Shown: positions 41,516-48,321 of the stretch, one piece after another | Numbering within the stretch: position 1 is the first letter of the stretch | Layout: every line of letters begins with the position of its first letter | NCBI GenBank assembly: GCA_945895265.1 | Contig: CAMDEF010000029.1 | Coordinates: forward strand, 1 to 48,321 | From: Bordetella parapertussis | GTDB taxonomy: Bacteria; Pseudomonadota; Gammaproteobacteria; Burkholderiales; Burkholderiaceae_B | Length of the DNA stretch: 48,321 nt | Direction of reading: 5' to 3' | Notes under the pieces: model-generated | Told to the model about the DNA's origin: nothing | Databases searched by the model: none | The model's input: the letters and a program-made list of their open reading frames with translations, nothing else | Position numbers and translations under genes: made by a program

Positions 41516-42475
41516 TTATTGCTTTAAATTCATTCCTCTGATTAGCTTGCTAAATCGATCATCATCAAATTTGACAAGTTTTGTAAATTTTTCTGGACCG
41601 TAAGAAAACACAACTAAGCCAGCATCTTCAAATTTTTTAATGACAACCGAATCTTTTAGTACTGCTGAAATGTCTGAATCAAGCTTATTAGTTACGTTCG
41701 TTGGTACGCCTTTAGGTACCACCACCCCAACCCACGCTCCACTGGTGAATCCGGGATAAGTCTCTCCAATCGTCGGAGTATCAGGGAACTGAGATAGCCT
41801 TTTTTCAGATGTCACCGCAATGGGTTTAATCCGACCCGCTTTCACGAGAGGTGCGATAACACTAGGTGGCTCGCATGCAAACTGCACATTTCCTGCCGCC
41901 AGATCTGTGAGGGCTGCAGCGGATCCCTTATAGGGAACATGCAGCAAGTTCAACTGATGCTCTGCCTTGAGCATTTCCATCGTCAGATGTGAAATTGTGC
42001 CGACTCCGGGAGAGCCGTAAGAAACTTTATCTGGATTTTTCTTGATGTACTCCACAAGCGACTTAATATTCGCAACAGGCAGGCTAGGTGTCACGGCACA
42101 AACGTACGGAACCCAAATAGATAGATTAATAAACTCAAAATCCTTAAGGGGCTGGTAGCTCAGGTTGTCGTAAATATATGGGGCGATCACCATTGCTGCA
42201 TTGGCAGTAAAAAGAATCGTTTGTCCGTCTTTTTTTGCTCTCGCAGCAACTGATGCGGCAAGGGTACTGCCAGCACCCGGGATATTCTCAACAATGACAG
42301 TGCTTTTCCATTTATCTGCAAGACGCTCCGCAATAGTTCGGGCGATCATGTCAGTTGTCTGCCCGGCAGGATATCCAACAAGCATCTTAACGATTCCATC
42401 CGGGTACGCTGGAGCTTGAGCGTAGACGCAAGATCCCATTAAAAATGCTGAAATGATTGCAAATATTATCTTCAT
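41516..42475 (-). CDS. Bug-family solute-binding protein (copy 2)
   Basis: 319 residues. Signal peptide MKIIFAIISAFLMGSCVYA, cleaved before QAPAYPDG; the Cys in it is not in a good lipobox. The mature protein starts with the Bug pattern (YPDGIVKMLVGYPAGQTTD), followed by ARTIAERL, VENIPGAGS, and GVGTISHLTMEML. Binds a small, usually acidic, substrate in the periplasm. No transporter membrane gene is adjacent. AT-richer than the first Bug gene in this window, and its neighbours are dioxygenases, so it likely captures their substrate. Confidence 0.92.
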   Translation of the reverse strand: MKIIFAIISAFLMGSCVYAQAPAYPDGIVKMLVGYPAGQTTDMIARTIAERLADKWKSTVIVENIPGAGSTLAASVAARAKKDGQTILFTANAAMVIAPYIYDNLSYQPLKDFEFINLSIWVPYVCAVTPSLPVANIKSLVEYIKKNPDKVSYGSPGVGTISHLTMEMLKAEHQLNLLHVPYKGSAAALTDLAAGNVQFACEPPSVIAPLVKAGRIKPIAVTSEKRLSQFPDTPTIGETYPGFTSGAWVGVVVPKGVPTNVTNKLDSDISAVLKDSVVIKKFEDAGLVVFSYGPEKFTKLVKFDDDRFSKLIRGMNLKQ

Positions 42476-42596
42476 CTCTTTTCTCCAGTACCATTATTTT
42501 TATACTTTGGTGAGTTAAAAAATTGTTATCAATCGATATGAGTTTTCACTACCTACGCTCAGCAATATTTTTTAATATTGTGAGTAATTCCCTCGC

Positions 42597-43676
42597 TTAA
42601 AAATCTAGTGAAACTGTGCACGTTACTCCTGGCACAATGATGCCTCCTCGATCTCCTGATTGGACCGACCCCCATCTCGGTACAAAATACTCAGGAAGTG
42701 CGCGACCATTTTCTGGAGAGACCCAAAGCCTTAACAGATGTCTCTGGCGTTCAGGTTCAGGCCAATTTTCAAAATCATTACGCGAATGCAGTATTTGGTG
42801 GTTATGTAGAATTTGTATATCGCCTGGTTCGAAATTCATTGGCAAGACCAAATCAGAATCCTGAATGATTTCATCCATCACGTCCATAACCTCGATCTGC
42901 TCAGGTTTCAATCTAGGCGCATCTGGAAAGTTGATCTGAGCCGACTCTATATATTGACGAATGAACACGCATGTCAACTGTTCAGCATGCCATGTAAAAA
43001 TTGGCATGTTGAACCAGCCGAATTGTCCCGCAGGCACCTCTCCCCTTCTATCTGTTGGGTATGGTTCAAATAAAAAAGGGACCAGATCTGGCCTGCGTCG
43101 CGCTATTTCCTGAAACAGGCTCATGGAACTTGCAATGTAAGATTCGCCTCCAGCTTTTGATTTCTGCAGACAAAGCAATGCGACGAAATCTGAAGAGTCG
43201 GTATGAAAATCAAGGCGTTTATTTGTTTGATATAAACGAACATTTTTATCGTTAACATCAACGCCTTGATCTTTAACATGACCTAACAGATGGCCTTTAC
43301 CGTTGTTACTCCTGATGCTACCGAGATGTACTCCAAGTCCGAGATAGATCACGGATGCAAGCAAGTGCCCCATGTCATGAACTGGCAAGCCTCTTAACAA
43401 TACAAAGCCTCTTCCCTGCAATAAATCAGCCAGTATTTTATTGATGATTTCTGTGCACATATTTAGAGGAAACAACTCTTTGGATATGCTTTCCAGAGGT
43501 AGACCCAAAGATAAAAAAAGCTTGCCCGCCATGATTAATTCATCAATCTGACTTTGGGACCAGTCAAATGACCAGGACGTATCCGCCAGCATTTGAGTTT
43601 GATTCCACGCGGCAGGCCCACCAATCTTTTTTAAGATCGCATCTACAGTACGCTCTGTCATCTGCACCTCTTGCAT
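42597..43676 (-). CDS. TauD/TfdA-family dioxygenase (copy 2, larger)
   Basis: 359 residues. Triad His158 and Asp160 in RLDFHTDSSD and a late His in LHNHQILHSRNDF; the Arg of RHLLRLW is the expected 2-oxoglutarate ligand. An N-terminal helical part of about 75 residues precedes the fold. The sequence is distinct from copy 1, so the two probably act on different intermediates or substrates. The start is ATG at 43676 (AGGA six bases before) or ATG at 43661 (GAGG five before). Head of the minus-strand accessory genes, divergent from the LysR gene. Confidence 0.88.
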   Translation of the reverse strand: MQEVQMTERTVDAILKKIGGPAAWNQTQMLADTSWSFDWSQSQIDELIMAGKLFLSLGLPLESISKELFPLNMCTEIINKILADLLQGRGFVLLRGLPVHDMGHLLASVIYLGLGVHLGSIRSNNGKGHLLGHVKDQGVDVNDKNVRLYQTNKRLDFHTDSSDFVALLCLQKSKAGGESYIASSMSLFQEIARRRPDLVPFLFEPYPTDRRGEVPAGQFGWFNMPIFTWHAEQLTCVFIRQYIESAQINFPDAPRLKPEQIEVMDVMDEIIQDSDLVLPMNFEPGDIQILHNHQILHSRNDFENWPEPERQRHLLRLWVSPENGRALPEYFVPRWGSVQSGDRGGIIVPGVTCTVSLDF

Positions 43677-43835
43677 CGTTGATCCTAGATAGACGGGTGC
43701 CTACAGCACCTTTGTTCTTGATCCGTTTTGAGAAGATGGTTCACTACACAGAACTGCTCTTCTTCTTGTCCATAGAAAGCTACACCTGTAATCTGAAAGC
43801 CATATGTACCGTGATCAAGTCAATTCATATCATTC

Positions 43836-43849
43836 GCGGTAATTTCCGC
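43836..43849. promoter_or_regulatory. candidate LysR operator palindrome
   Basis: GCGGTAATTTCCGC is a near-perfect 14-base palindrome (one central T-T mismatch pair), extended by TT before and AA after with one extra base. It is placed about 130 bases upstream of the LysR ATG and about 160-190 upstream of the dioxygenase start. That fits the recognition-site position of LysR-type regulators. Confidence 0.35.
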
Positions 43850-43963
43850 AACTTTTGTAAATGTCTCAATTTCTAACTTCGCAGCGAAGCATGTCGTTTT
43901 ATATTTGTATAAAGTTAAACATAAATATATAGTTAGTACTATTCATATATTTCTAATTATTAA

Positions 43964-43976
43964 TAGATGATATCTA
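43964..43976. promoter_or_regulatory. small palindrome overlapping the LysR gene start
   Basis: TAGAT-GAT-ATCTA sits 3 bases before the ATG at 43980, in the place of the missing Shine-Dalgarno sequence. It might allow autorepression or form a leader structure; it may also be chance in AT-rich DNA. Confidence 0.25.
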
Positions 43977-43979
43977 ATA

Positions 43980-44915
43980 ATGCTAAACGTAACTTTTAAA
44001 CAGCTTCGTGCATTTGTCGTCCTTGCAAATGAACTTAATTTCAGTAAGGCCGCACAAAGACTTCACGTCACAGCACCCACTTTGACGGCTGCAATTAAGA
44101 GCCTTGAAGAAACACTACAACTTAAACTGTTTGATAGAACAACTCGGGCGGTAACACTCACGGATCAAAGTGTCCGGTTCCTGTCTATAGCGAGACGACT
44201 GATTGAAGATCTTGAACGTGGGATCGCGGATCTAGATGATCAGGTTACTCTTCAGTCGGGATCCGTCGCTGTTGCTGGGGCAAGTTCGTTTTTATCGTAC
44301 GTACTAAGTCCTACAATTAAACAATTATCAGCTACGCACCCAGGCATCAGGGTCAAGATGGTTGAGGCAGGGACAACGACAGTCATCGATGATGTGCTCA
44401 ATGGAGACGCCGACTTTGGCATCACAACACTTCACGGGAAACATCCTAAATTAGAAACTACACATATTCTTTCTGACCGGGTAAGCGTAGTCTGTCCCCG
44501 CGATCACCCGCTTGCTCTTGCCAATAAGCCGATTGCTATGAAAGAGTTAGACAAACATGTGTTTATTGGACTCACCAAAAATAACGGTCACAGGCAGGTC
44601 ATTGAGCGTGATCAGCGATTACCTGAGACTTGTCGCAATCCTGCATATGAAGTTTCCGTCGTGCACCTCATCAAGCCTCTGATAAAAGCGAGAATCGGAA
44701 TTGCGCTATTACCCGAGATGGCTTCCAGTGCAATTTCAGATCAGGAAATAGTCAGTTTTCCATTGAAAACCAGTATCTGGCGACATATGCATATCGTAAC
44801 GTGCAGAGGACGAAGCCTTACTCCGGCTGCAGAGCATTTAAAAGCAATGATTTTGATTCAGCTACAAAAACTGAAGGAGAACAAAATGATATCGATCTCG
44901 AAGCTAGTACGGTGA
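43980..44915 (+). CDS. LysR-type transcriptional regulator
   Basis: 311 residues. Winged-helix DNA-binding domain at 5-65 (FKQLRAFVVLANELNFSKAA, then LHVTAPTLTAAIKSLEETL, and LFDRTTRAVTLT), then a periplasmic-binding-like effector domain with IDDVLNGDADFGIT and GIALLPEMASS. It probably activates the divergent dioxygenase-Bug-amidohydrolase genes in response to their substrate or a product. No Shine-Dalgarno precedes the ATG. Codon and base use are AT-rich like the neighbours. Confidence 0.93.
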   Translation: MLNVTFKQLRAFVVLANELNFSKAAQRLHVTAPTLTAAIKSLEETLQLKLFDRTTRAVTLTDQSVRFLSIARRLIEDLERGIADLDDQVTLQSGSVAVAGASSFLSYVLSPTIKQLSATHPGIRVKMVEAGTTTVIDDVLNGDADFGITTLHGKHPKLETTHILSDRVSVVCPRDHPLALANKPIAMKELDKHVFIGLTKNNGHRQVIERDQRLPETCRNPAYEVSVVHLIKPLIKARIGIALLPEMASSAISDQEIVSFPLKTSIWRHMHIVTCRGRSLTPAAEHLKAMILIQLQKLKENKMISISKLVR

Positions 44916-44974
44916 AGGTGTGAGTCGATCAACATTTGGTTTAAGCTGTGCGACGTTGGGTATCGGTCGACATA

Positions 44975-44997
44975 AGACTATCTCCTGATTGGAGTCT
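44975..44997 (+). terminator. weak hairpin after the LysR gene
   Basis: AGACT and AGTCT (44975-44979 and 44993-44997) with an internal CTCC/GGAG (44982-44985 and 44991-44994 region) can form a small stem. No T-run follows. Possible end of the LysR transcript. Confidence 0.25.
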
Positions 44998-45146
44998 GTA
45001 AATAATTCTGTGTAAATTTTGTTGAACTAATAACCGGTGACCATTTAACCACTCACAAAATTAAATCGCCTGCAGTCGGCTACTTACGCAAAGTGGGCTG
45101 CTAACCTTTTTTTATCATCTTGAGATCATATTTCCCACAAAACCTC

Positions 45147-46016
45147 ATGCCCAACGAAGTAGACAGTCAACTCTTACGAGATATTATTTTTCAAGGCCGC
45201 AGACTCGTGGGGGTCGTGTGCGTTGGTGCGGCCGCAGCCGCTGCAGCGACTGAGATGATCAAAGACGGTGTTAACAGTGACATCTTCGTCTACTTCGGTT
45301 CAGCCCTTGAAAATAGAACCCTTTCTCACGAGTCAGCCTTTGAGGCGTTGACCGGCGCTCATACGGCGATCGTAATGGCTGCAATTGGCGATTGTGATGT
45401 CGACGAACTTACGCTCATCGGACGGGCAGCACAAAGTATTAAGCTTTTGACTATCGGCATATTCACCACTGACAGACGTTTAGGAGATGACCATAATTTA
45501 GTGAGCCGATTTTCTGATGTTTTTGATACAGTGATTCTTGAATCAGTAGACGACTTGCCCCCTTCGAACGCAACTTCAGTTGAATTTTTAAATGCAGCCT
45601 GCGCTGGATTGGCCGAAATTCAATGTGGTCGATACCTTATCAAGGCAAGTGTGCGGGATCTCGATCATATGTTTTCAAAAAAAGGAAAAGGATTTATAGG
45701 GTTTGGAATGGCAGCGAGTGTAGGGCGCGGACCTAGTGCACTTAATAGAGCCTTGGCTCATCCGAGGCTCAATGGGCTTGACCTCAGCCGGGCGAAAGGA
45801 GCGCTATTCATTTTCAAAATCAATACTTCAGTAACCGATGCGTCAAACCGTATGACGGAGGTTCGTGCATTAATGAAAGTAGTATTTGAGCTGCATCCAA
45901 CAAACGGGCCGAGTCTTTTTTCAAATGAAGTGGATCTCTTGTTTACCGCCGTTGAAAGTGACACATTCAGCAACGATGAGTGCAGCGTTACGCTCATCGT
46001 TACTGGATTCACATGA
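45147..46016 (+). CDS. degenerate FtsZ-like protein (probable pseudo-GTPase)
   Basis: 289 residues from the ATG at 45147 (TTG at 45120 is an alternative; neither has a ribosome-binding site). It aligns throughout with the FtsZ globular fold. The strand-loop before helix 1, GVGGGGGNAVEHM in FtsZ, here reads CVGAAAAAAATEM (25-37), so the phosphate-contact glycines are alanines. The GGGTGTG signature loop is replaced by IGDCDVDELT (80-89). In the synergy region, FtsZ NVDFADVR reads KASVRDLD, keeping one Asp of three. The second domain is best preserved: GFGMAASVGRGPSALNRALA, LDLSRAKGALFIFKI, and a final VTLIVTGFT. It stops there, with no linker and no C-terminal ZipA/FtsA/MinC-binding peptide. 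GTP binding and normal polymerisation look impossible; a regulatory or capping role is speculative. Confidence 0.82.
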   Translation: MPNEVDSQLLRDIIFQGRRLVGVVCVGAAAAAAATEMIKDGVNSDIFVYFGSALENRTLSHESAFEALTGAHTAIVMAAIGDCDVDELTLIGRAAQSIKLLTIGIFTTDRRLGDDHNLVSRFSDVFDTVILESVDDLPPSNATSVEFLNAACAGLAEIQCGRYLIKASVRDLDHMFSKKGKGFIGFGMAASVGRGPSALNRALAHPRLNGLDLSRAKGALFIFKINTSVTDASNRMTEVRALMKVVFELHPTNGPSLFSNEVDLLFTAVESDTFSNDECSVTLIVTGFT

Positions 46017-46348
46017 GTCAGGAATCGCAATATGAGGATGGTTGTCGATTAACATGCGTCAGCGGTCGAGGCTGTAAGACAAATTGAGCCTAAACTATGA
46101 CGCAAGAATCGAACTCGGTTCACCCCTATGGTTAACTAGACCAAAGGGCTTTTTACATGCGTCGCAGGTCAATTTATATTACGATTTTGAACCGGACATT
46201 TTCGACCGACTATTTAGCATGACTGGTGCCTAATCCATCAAGAAGGTAAAAGCCTTGAGTAAAAATCGTGGAGTTCCCTTCACTCTTAAGGTTTCACGCG
46301 CTGTGCAAGCGTATTGCTATTAAACCAAGAACCTACAGAACTAAATAC
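46017..46348. other. intergenic region before the HicB-esterase gene
   Basis: 332 bases. It holds the nested inverted repeats and the repeated 9-mer described separately. No hicA-like ORF is found in any frame; a short open stretch (46256-46324, starting TTG after AAGGT) reads SKNRGVPFTLKVSRAVQAYC but has no recognisable relative. Base composition returns toward the backbone at the right end. Confidence 0.5.
46055..46104. repeat. nested inverted repeats downstream of the FtsZ-like gene
   Basis: TGCGTCA (46055-46061) and TGACGCA (46098-46104) enclose AGGCT (46069-46073) and AGCCT (46087-46091). All arms are perfect. The 9-mer ACATGCGTC at the left arm recurs at 46155-46163. There is no T-run, so this may be an operator pair or a structured RNA rather than a terminator. 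Confidence 0.4.
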
Positions 46349-47548
46349 ATGAAAGTCTTTGAATATGCCGTTCTTCTAAAAAAAGAACCAAGCGGTGGCT
46401 ATGTTGTCACGTGCCGAGATTTGCCGCAGTTGATCACTCAGGGCGAGTCGATTGAAGACGCATTATTACAAGCAAGCGACGCGATGGACGAAGTATTCGC
46501 GGCTTACCTGATTAACAACTTGAAGCGCCCGGAGGCCAGCCCCAAACAGCCCGGTGAGTATATGGTTGCGCCACCCCAACATACTGCATCCGCAATCGCG
46601 ATCAAAGAGATCGGCAGCTTTCACCTTGGCGGACGACAAGTCGCCCTAGCAGGATTGCCGGCACGAGAGATGGCATTTAGCACCAAAGGCTTGCCACTGA
46701 TCGTCGATCCCAACGGCGAGGTCGAGGTTGAACAAATGTATGTTCAATTCGTCAAACTTGCACAACCAAAATCTAAGCTGCCTCTCTTGCTTTGGCATGG
46801 TGGTGGCCTGACTGGTGTTACCTACGAAACAAAACCCGATGGTGCACCCGGTTGGCAGATGTATTTTTTACGTGCAGGTTGGGATACCTACGTGAGCGAC
46901 GCCGTTGAGCGTGGCCGTGCCTCATGGGCACGTTACCCAGAAATTTTTAAAACTGAACCAATATTTCGAACCAAAAAAGAGGCTTGGGAGCTTTTTCGAA
47001 TTGGCCCCACTTATCACCCTAACTCTGCTCAGCGACCCGCCTACCCTCAAACTGAATTTCCGACTGAAGCCTTTGACCAACTCGCCAAACAAGCGGTGCC
47101 GCGCTGGCTCACGAACGATGCCGCCACACAAAAAGCCTACGATGCCTATGTGCAAAAGATGGGCCCTTGTGTGATCGTGGTGCACAGTCAAAGCGGTTAC
47201 TTTGGCCTTCAAGCCGCCTTGAACAATCCAGATAAGGTCAAAGCTTTGGTGCTAGTTGAGCCCCATGGCTCACCTGATCCCGCACTCACCGACCTCAGCG
47301 CGTTTAAACACATTCCAACACTTTGGGTTTGGGGCGATTACATTAACGCTGTGCCGTTTTGGTCAAAAATCTATCAGCAGCAAGAACACTTTCGCGCGCA
47401 GCTGTTAAAGCATGGTGCGCGCGCTGATCTATTGAACTTGCCCGCACTAGGGATTCAGGGCAACAGCCATATGCCGATGATGGATCGCAACTCAGACGCA
47501 GTCGCAGCGCTGATTCAAAAATGGCTTATTGAGCACGCTGGTCAGTGA
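46349..47548 (+). CDS. HicB-like domain fused to an alpha/beta hydrolase (esterase)
   Basis: 399 residues from the ATG at 46349; the frame is open to 46268 without support. Residues 1-77 are a HicB-antitoxin-like N-terminal domain: FEYAVLLKKEPSGGYVVTCR, DLPQLITQGESIEDALLQA, SDAMDEVFAAYL. The usual C-terminal DNA-binding part of HicB is missing. From about residue 84 (IKEIGSFHLGGRQVALAGLP) the chain is an esterase-like alpha/beta hydrolase: LLLWHGGGLTGVTYE oxyanion region, nucleophile elbow VVHSQSG (Ser280), and a late GNSHMPMMDRNSD giving the His374. The esterase part resembles secreted or cytoplasmic hydrolases of Alcaligenaceae as I know them, which normally lack the HicB part. No hicA is next to it. 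Confidence 0.78.
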   Translation: MKVFEYAVLLKKEPSGGYVVTCRDLPQLITQGESIEDALLQASDAMDEVFAAYLINNLKRPEASPKQPGEYMVAPPQHTASAIAIKEIGSFHLGGRQVALAGLPAREMAFSTKGLPLIVDPNGEVEVEQMYVQFVKLAQPKSKLPLLLWHGGGLTGVTYETKPDGAPGWQMYFLRAGWDTYVSDAVERGRASWARYPEIFKTEPIFRTKKEAWELFRIGPTYHPNSAQRPAYPQTEFPTEAFDQLAKQAVPRWLTNDAATQKAYDAYVQKMGPCVIVVHSQSGYFGLQAALNNPDKVKALVLVEPHGSPDPALTDLSAFKHIPTLWVWGDYINAVPFWSKIYQQQEHFRAQLLKHGARADLLNLPALGIQGNSHMPMMDRNSDAVAALIQKWLIEHAGQ

Positions 47549-47634
47549 ATAAACAGGTGAATACATATCAGAGCGCTAAAGACTAACGCACGACACCACG
47601 AATAGCCCCACGCACAACAACAGCATTCTCGGGC

Positions 47635-48321
47635 TTAAAACGCCTTCAACCACCCCAACCCAACTTCAACTTCGCCGCGTGGGCGATACTCGCAACCGAT
47701 CCAACCTGTGTAGCCCAGTTCATCAACGCGTTTTAACACGTTGGGGTAGTTCACTTCGCCTTCGTCAGGCTCATTGCGCGTGGGTACTGCTGCGATCTGG
47801 ATGTGACCAATGTGTGGCATGTACTGAGCCAACTTGGTTAGGATGTCACCCTCAGCACAACCCACGTGATACACGTCAAACATCAGCTTGATATTGCTGC
47901 GCGCACAGGCTTCGCGGATTGAATTTGAATCGGCTTGCTTTGAATAGAAGTAACCGGGCTTGTCGCGTTGATTGATCGCTTCAAGCAGCAGCGTGACGCC
48001 GTGTGGTGCGGCTTGATCAGCGGCCCACTGCAGATTACGGATCAAGGTTTCGCGTGCTTGTGCTTCAGTGCCTGGTTTCAAAATACCAGGCATCACATGG
48101 ATAGCCGGCGCACCGCTGCCAATACACCACTGCAGCGATTGATTGAATGCCTGTTGAAAATCAGCCTCGCGGCCCGGCAAAGCTGCTAGGCCCGATTCAC
48201 CGATACTGGCGTCACCAACGGGTGTATTCACAGCTAACAAGGTCAGCTTCAACCGAGCAACGGCGGCCTTGACATCTTGCGCGGGGGTGTCATACGGCCA
48301 TTGCAACTCAATCGCTTTGAA
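47635..48321 (-). CDS. hyi: hydroxypyruvate isomerase-like TIM-barrel protein (5' end beyond window)
   Basis: The frame runs to the window edge, and the bases 48307-48321 continue it as FKAIELQ before WPYDTPAQDV, a family start region, so the true start lies outside. 228 residues are visible. The xylose-isomerase-like fold of Hyi is indicated by NTPVGDASIGESGLAALPGR, the active-site LLLEAINQRDKPGYF with metal-binding Glu, MFDVYHVGCAEGD, and the late GEVNYPNVLKRVDELGYTGW with a terminal EYRPRGE. Hyi interconverts hydroxypyruvate and tartronate semialdehyde in glyoxylate metabolism. Related OtnI/YgbM enzymes use 2-oxo-tetronates, which cannot be excluded. Convergent with the HicB-esterase gene. 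Confidence 0.85.
   Translation of the reverse strand, partial: FKAIELQWPYDTPAQDVKAAVARLKLTLLAVNTPVGDASIGESGLAALPGREADFQQAFNQSLQWCIGSGAPAIHVMPGILKPGTEAQARETLIRNLQWAADQAAPHGVTLLLEAINQRDKPGYFYSKQADSNSIREACARSNIKLMFDVYHVGCAEGDILTKLAQYMPHIGHIQIAAVPTRNEPDEGEVNYPNVLKRVDELGYTGWIGCEYRPRGEVEVGLGWLKAF

Larger units (their letters stand above)
43677..43979. promoter_or_regulatory. divergent regulatory region between the dioxygenase operon and lysR-type gene
   Basis: 303 bases with no gene, AT-rich, especially near 43900-43979. LysR regulators normally bind in such divergent intergenic regions at T-N11-A inverted repeats. Two candidate operators are listed separately. I see no convincing sigma-70 pair for either direction. 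Confidence 0.6.

Noticed and set aside
46095..46140. On the minus strand, GAGTTCGATTCTTGCG looks like a tRNA T-arm
   Set aside because: The T-stem has a C-C mismatch, the acceptor 3' strand finds no complementary 5' strand at tRNA distance, and no D- or anticodon arm can be built.
39508..46348. Searching for an integrase, transposase or flanking direct repeats of the AT-rich block
   Set aside because: No such gene or long repeat was found by eye; the island call rests only on composition and content.

Overview
The window looks like chromosome of a betaproteobacterium in the order Burkholderiales, most plausibly an Alcaligenaceae-type lineage. The signs are two intact Bug-family periplasmic solute-binding proteins plus a remnant of a third, glnB next to a glutamine-dependent nadE, the surE-pcm-nlpD block, and proteins that read like Bordetella/Achromobacter relatives. 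The backbone is moderately GC-rich (about 55% in a line sampled near 38.3 kb). There is no rRNA, tRNA, insertion sequence, integrase or CRISPR array that I can recognise.

Layout. 1-90 is the 3' end of an unidentified gene. 175-3892 (minus) holds a gamma-glutamyltransferase-family enzyme, PII protein glnB with a strong terminator, and nadE. argH (plus) converges with rlmD. Behind rlmD, on the minus strand, come a Spy-like periplasmic protein, a PolB-type 3'-5' exonuclease, nlpD, pcm and surE. plsY diverges from surE. tsaD and a YbiT-type ABC-F ATPase follow on minus, then an alanine/glycine:cation symporter on plus. 15.9-20.6 kb is a tight minus-strand array: an HpsN-like HisD-family dehydrogenase, a Bug protein, a HAD phosphatase, tadA and ldcA. 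20.9-23.3 kb carries a methyltransferase, a YeeZ-like epimerase and a cupin protein (plus). 23.4-31.9 kb (minus) holds a Bug remnant, greB, rnm, an alpha/beta hydrolase, comEC, tatD, lolD and lolC. 32.0-39.5 kb (plus) is a housekeeping run: an RpfE-like gene, recJ, prfB with its programmed frameshift, an SDR, lysS and a MATE exporter.

From about 39.5 to 46.3 kb the sequence becomes visibly AT-richer and the content accessory. It holds an amidohydrolase-fold protein lacking its usual metal ligands, two TauD/TfdA-type Fe(II)/2-oxoglutarate dioxygenases around a second Bug protein, and a divergent LysR regulator. This looks like an acquired catabolic cassette. Next to it is the most unusual gene of the window, a complete ORF (45147-46016) that aligns along its length with the tubulin/FtsZ fold. 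Its nucleotide-binding loops are destroyed (the N-terminal Gly loop is a run of Ala, and the GGGTGTG signature is absent), and it ends where the globular FtsZ fold ends: a probable pseudo-GTPase FtsZ paralogue.

46349-47548 encodes a second oddity, a HicB-antitoxin-like domain fused in frame to an esterase-type alpha/beta hydrolase, with no hicA nearby. The window closes in a hydroxypyruvate isomerase-like gene on minus, cut by the window edge.

Functionally the backbone is nitrogen/NAD metabolism, translation and RNA quality control, envelope biogenesis, DNA uptake and repair. The accessory part is solute capture plus oxygenative catabolism under LysR control, beside two unusual proteins of unknown role.
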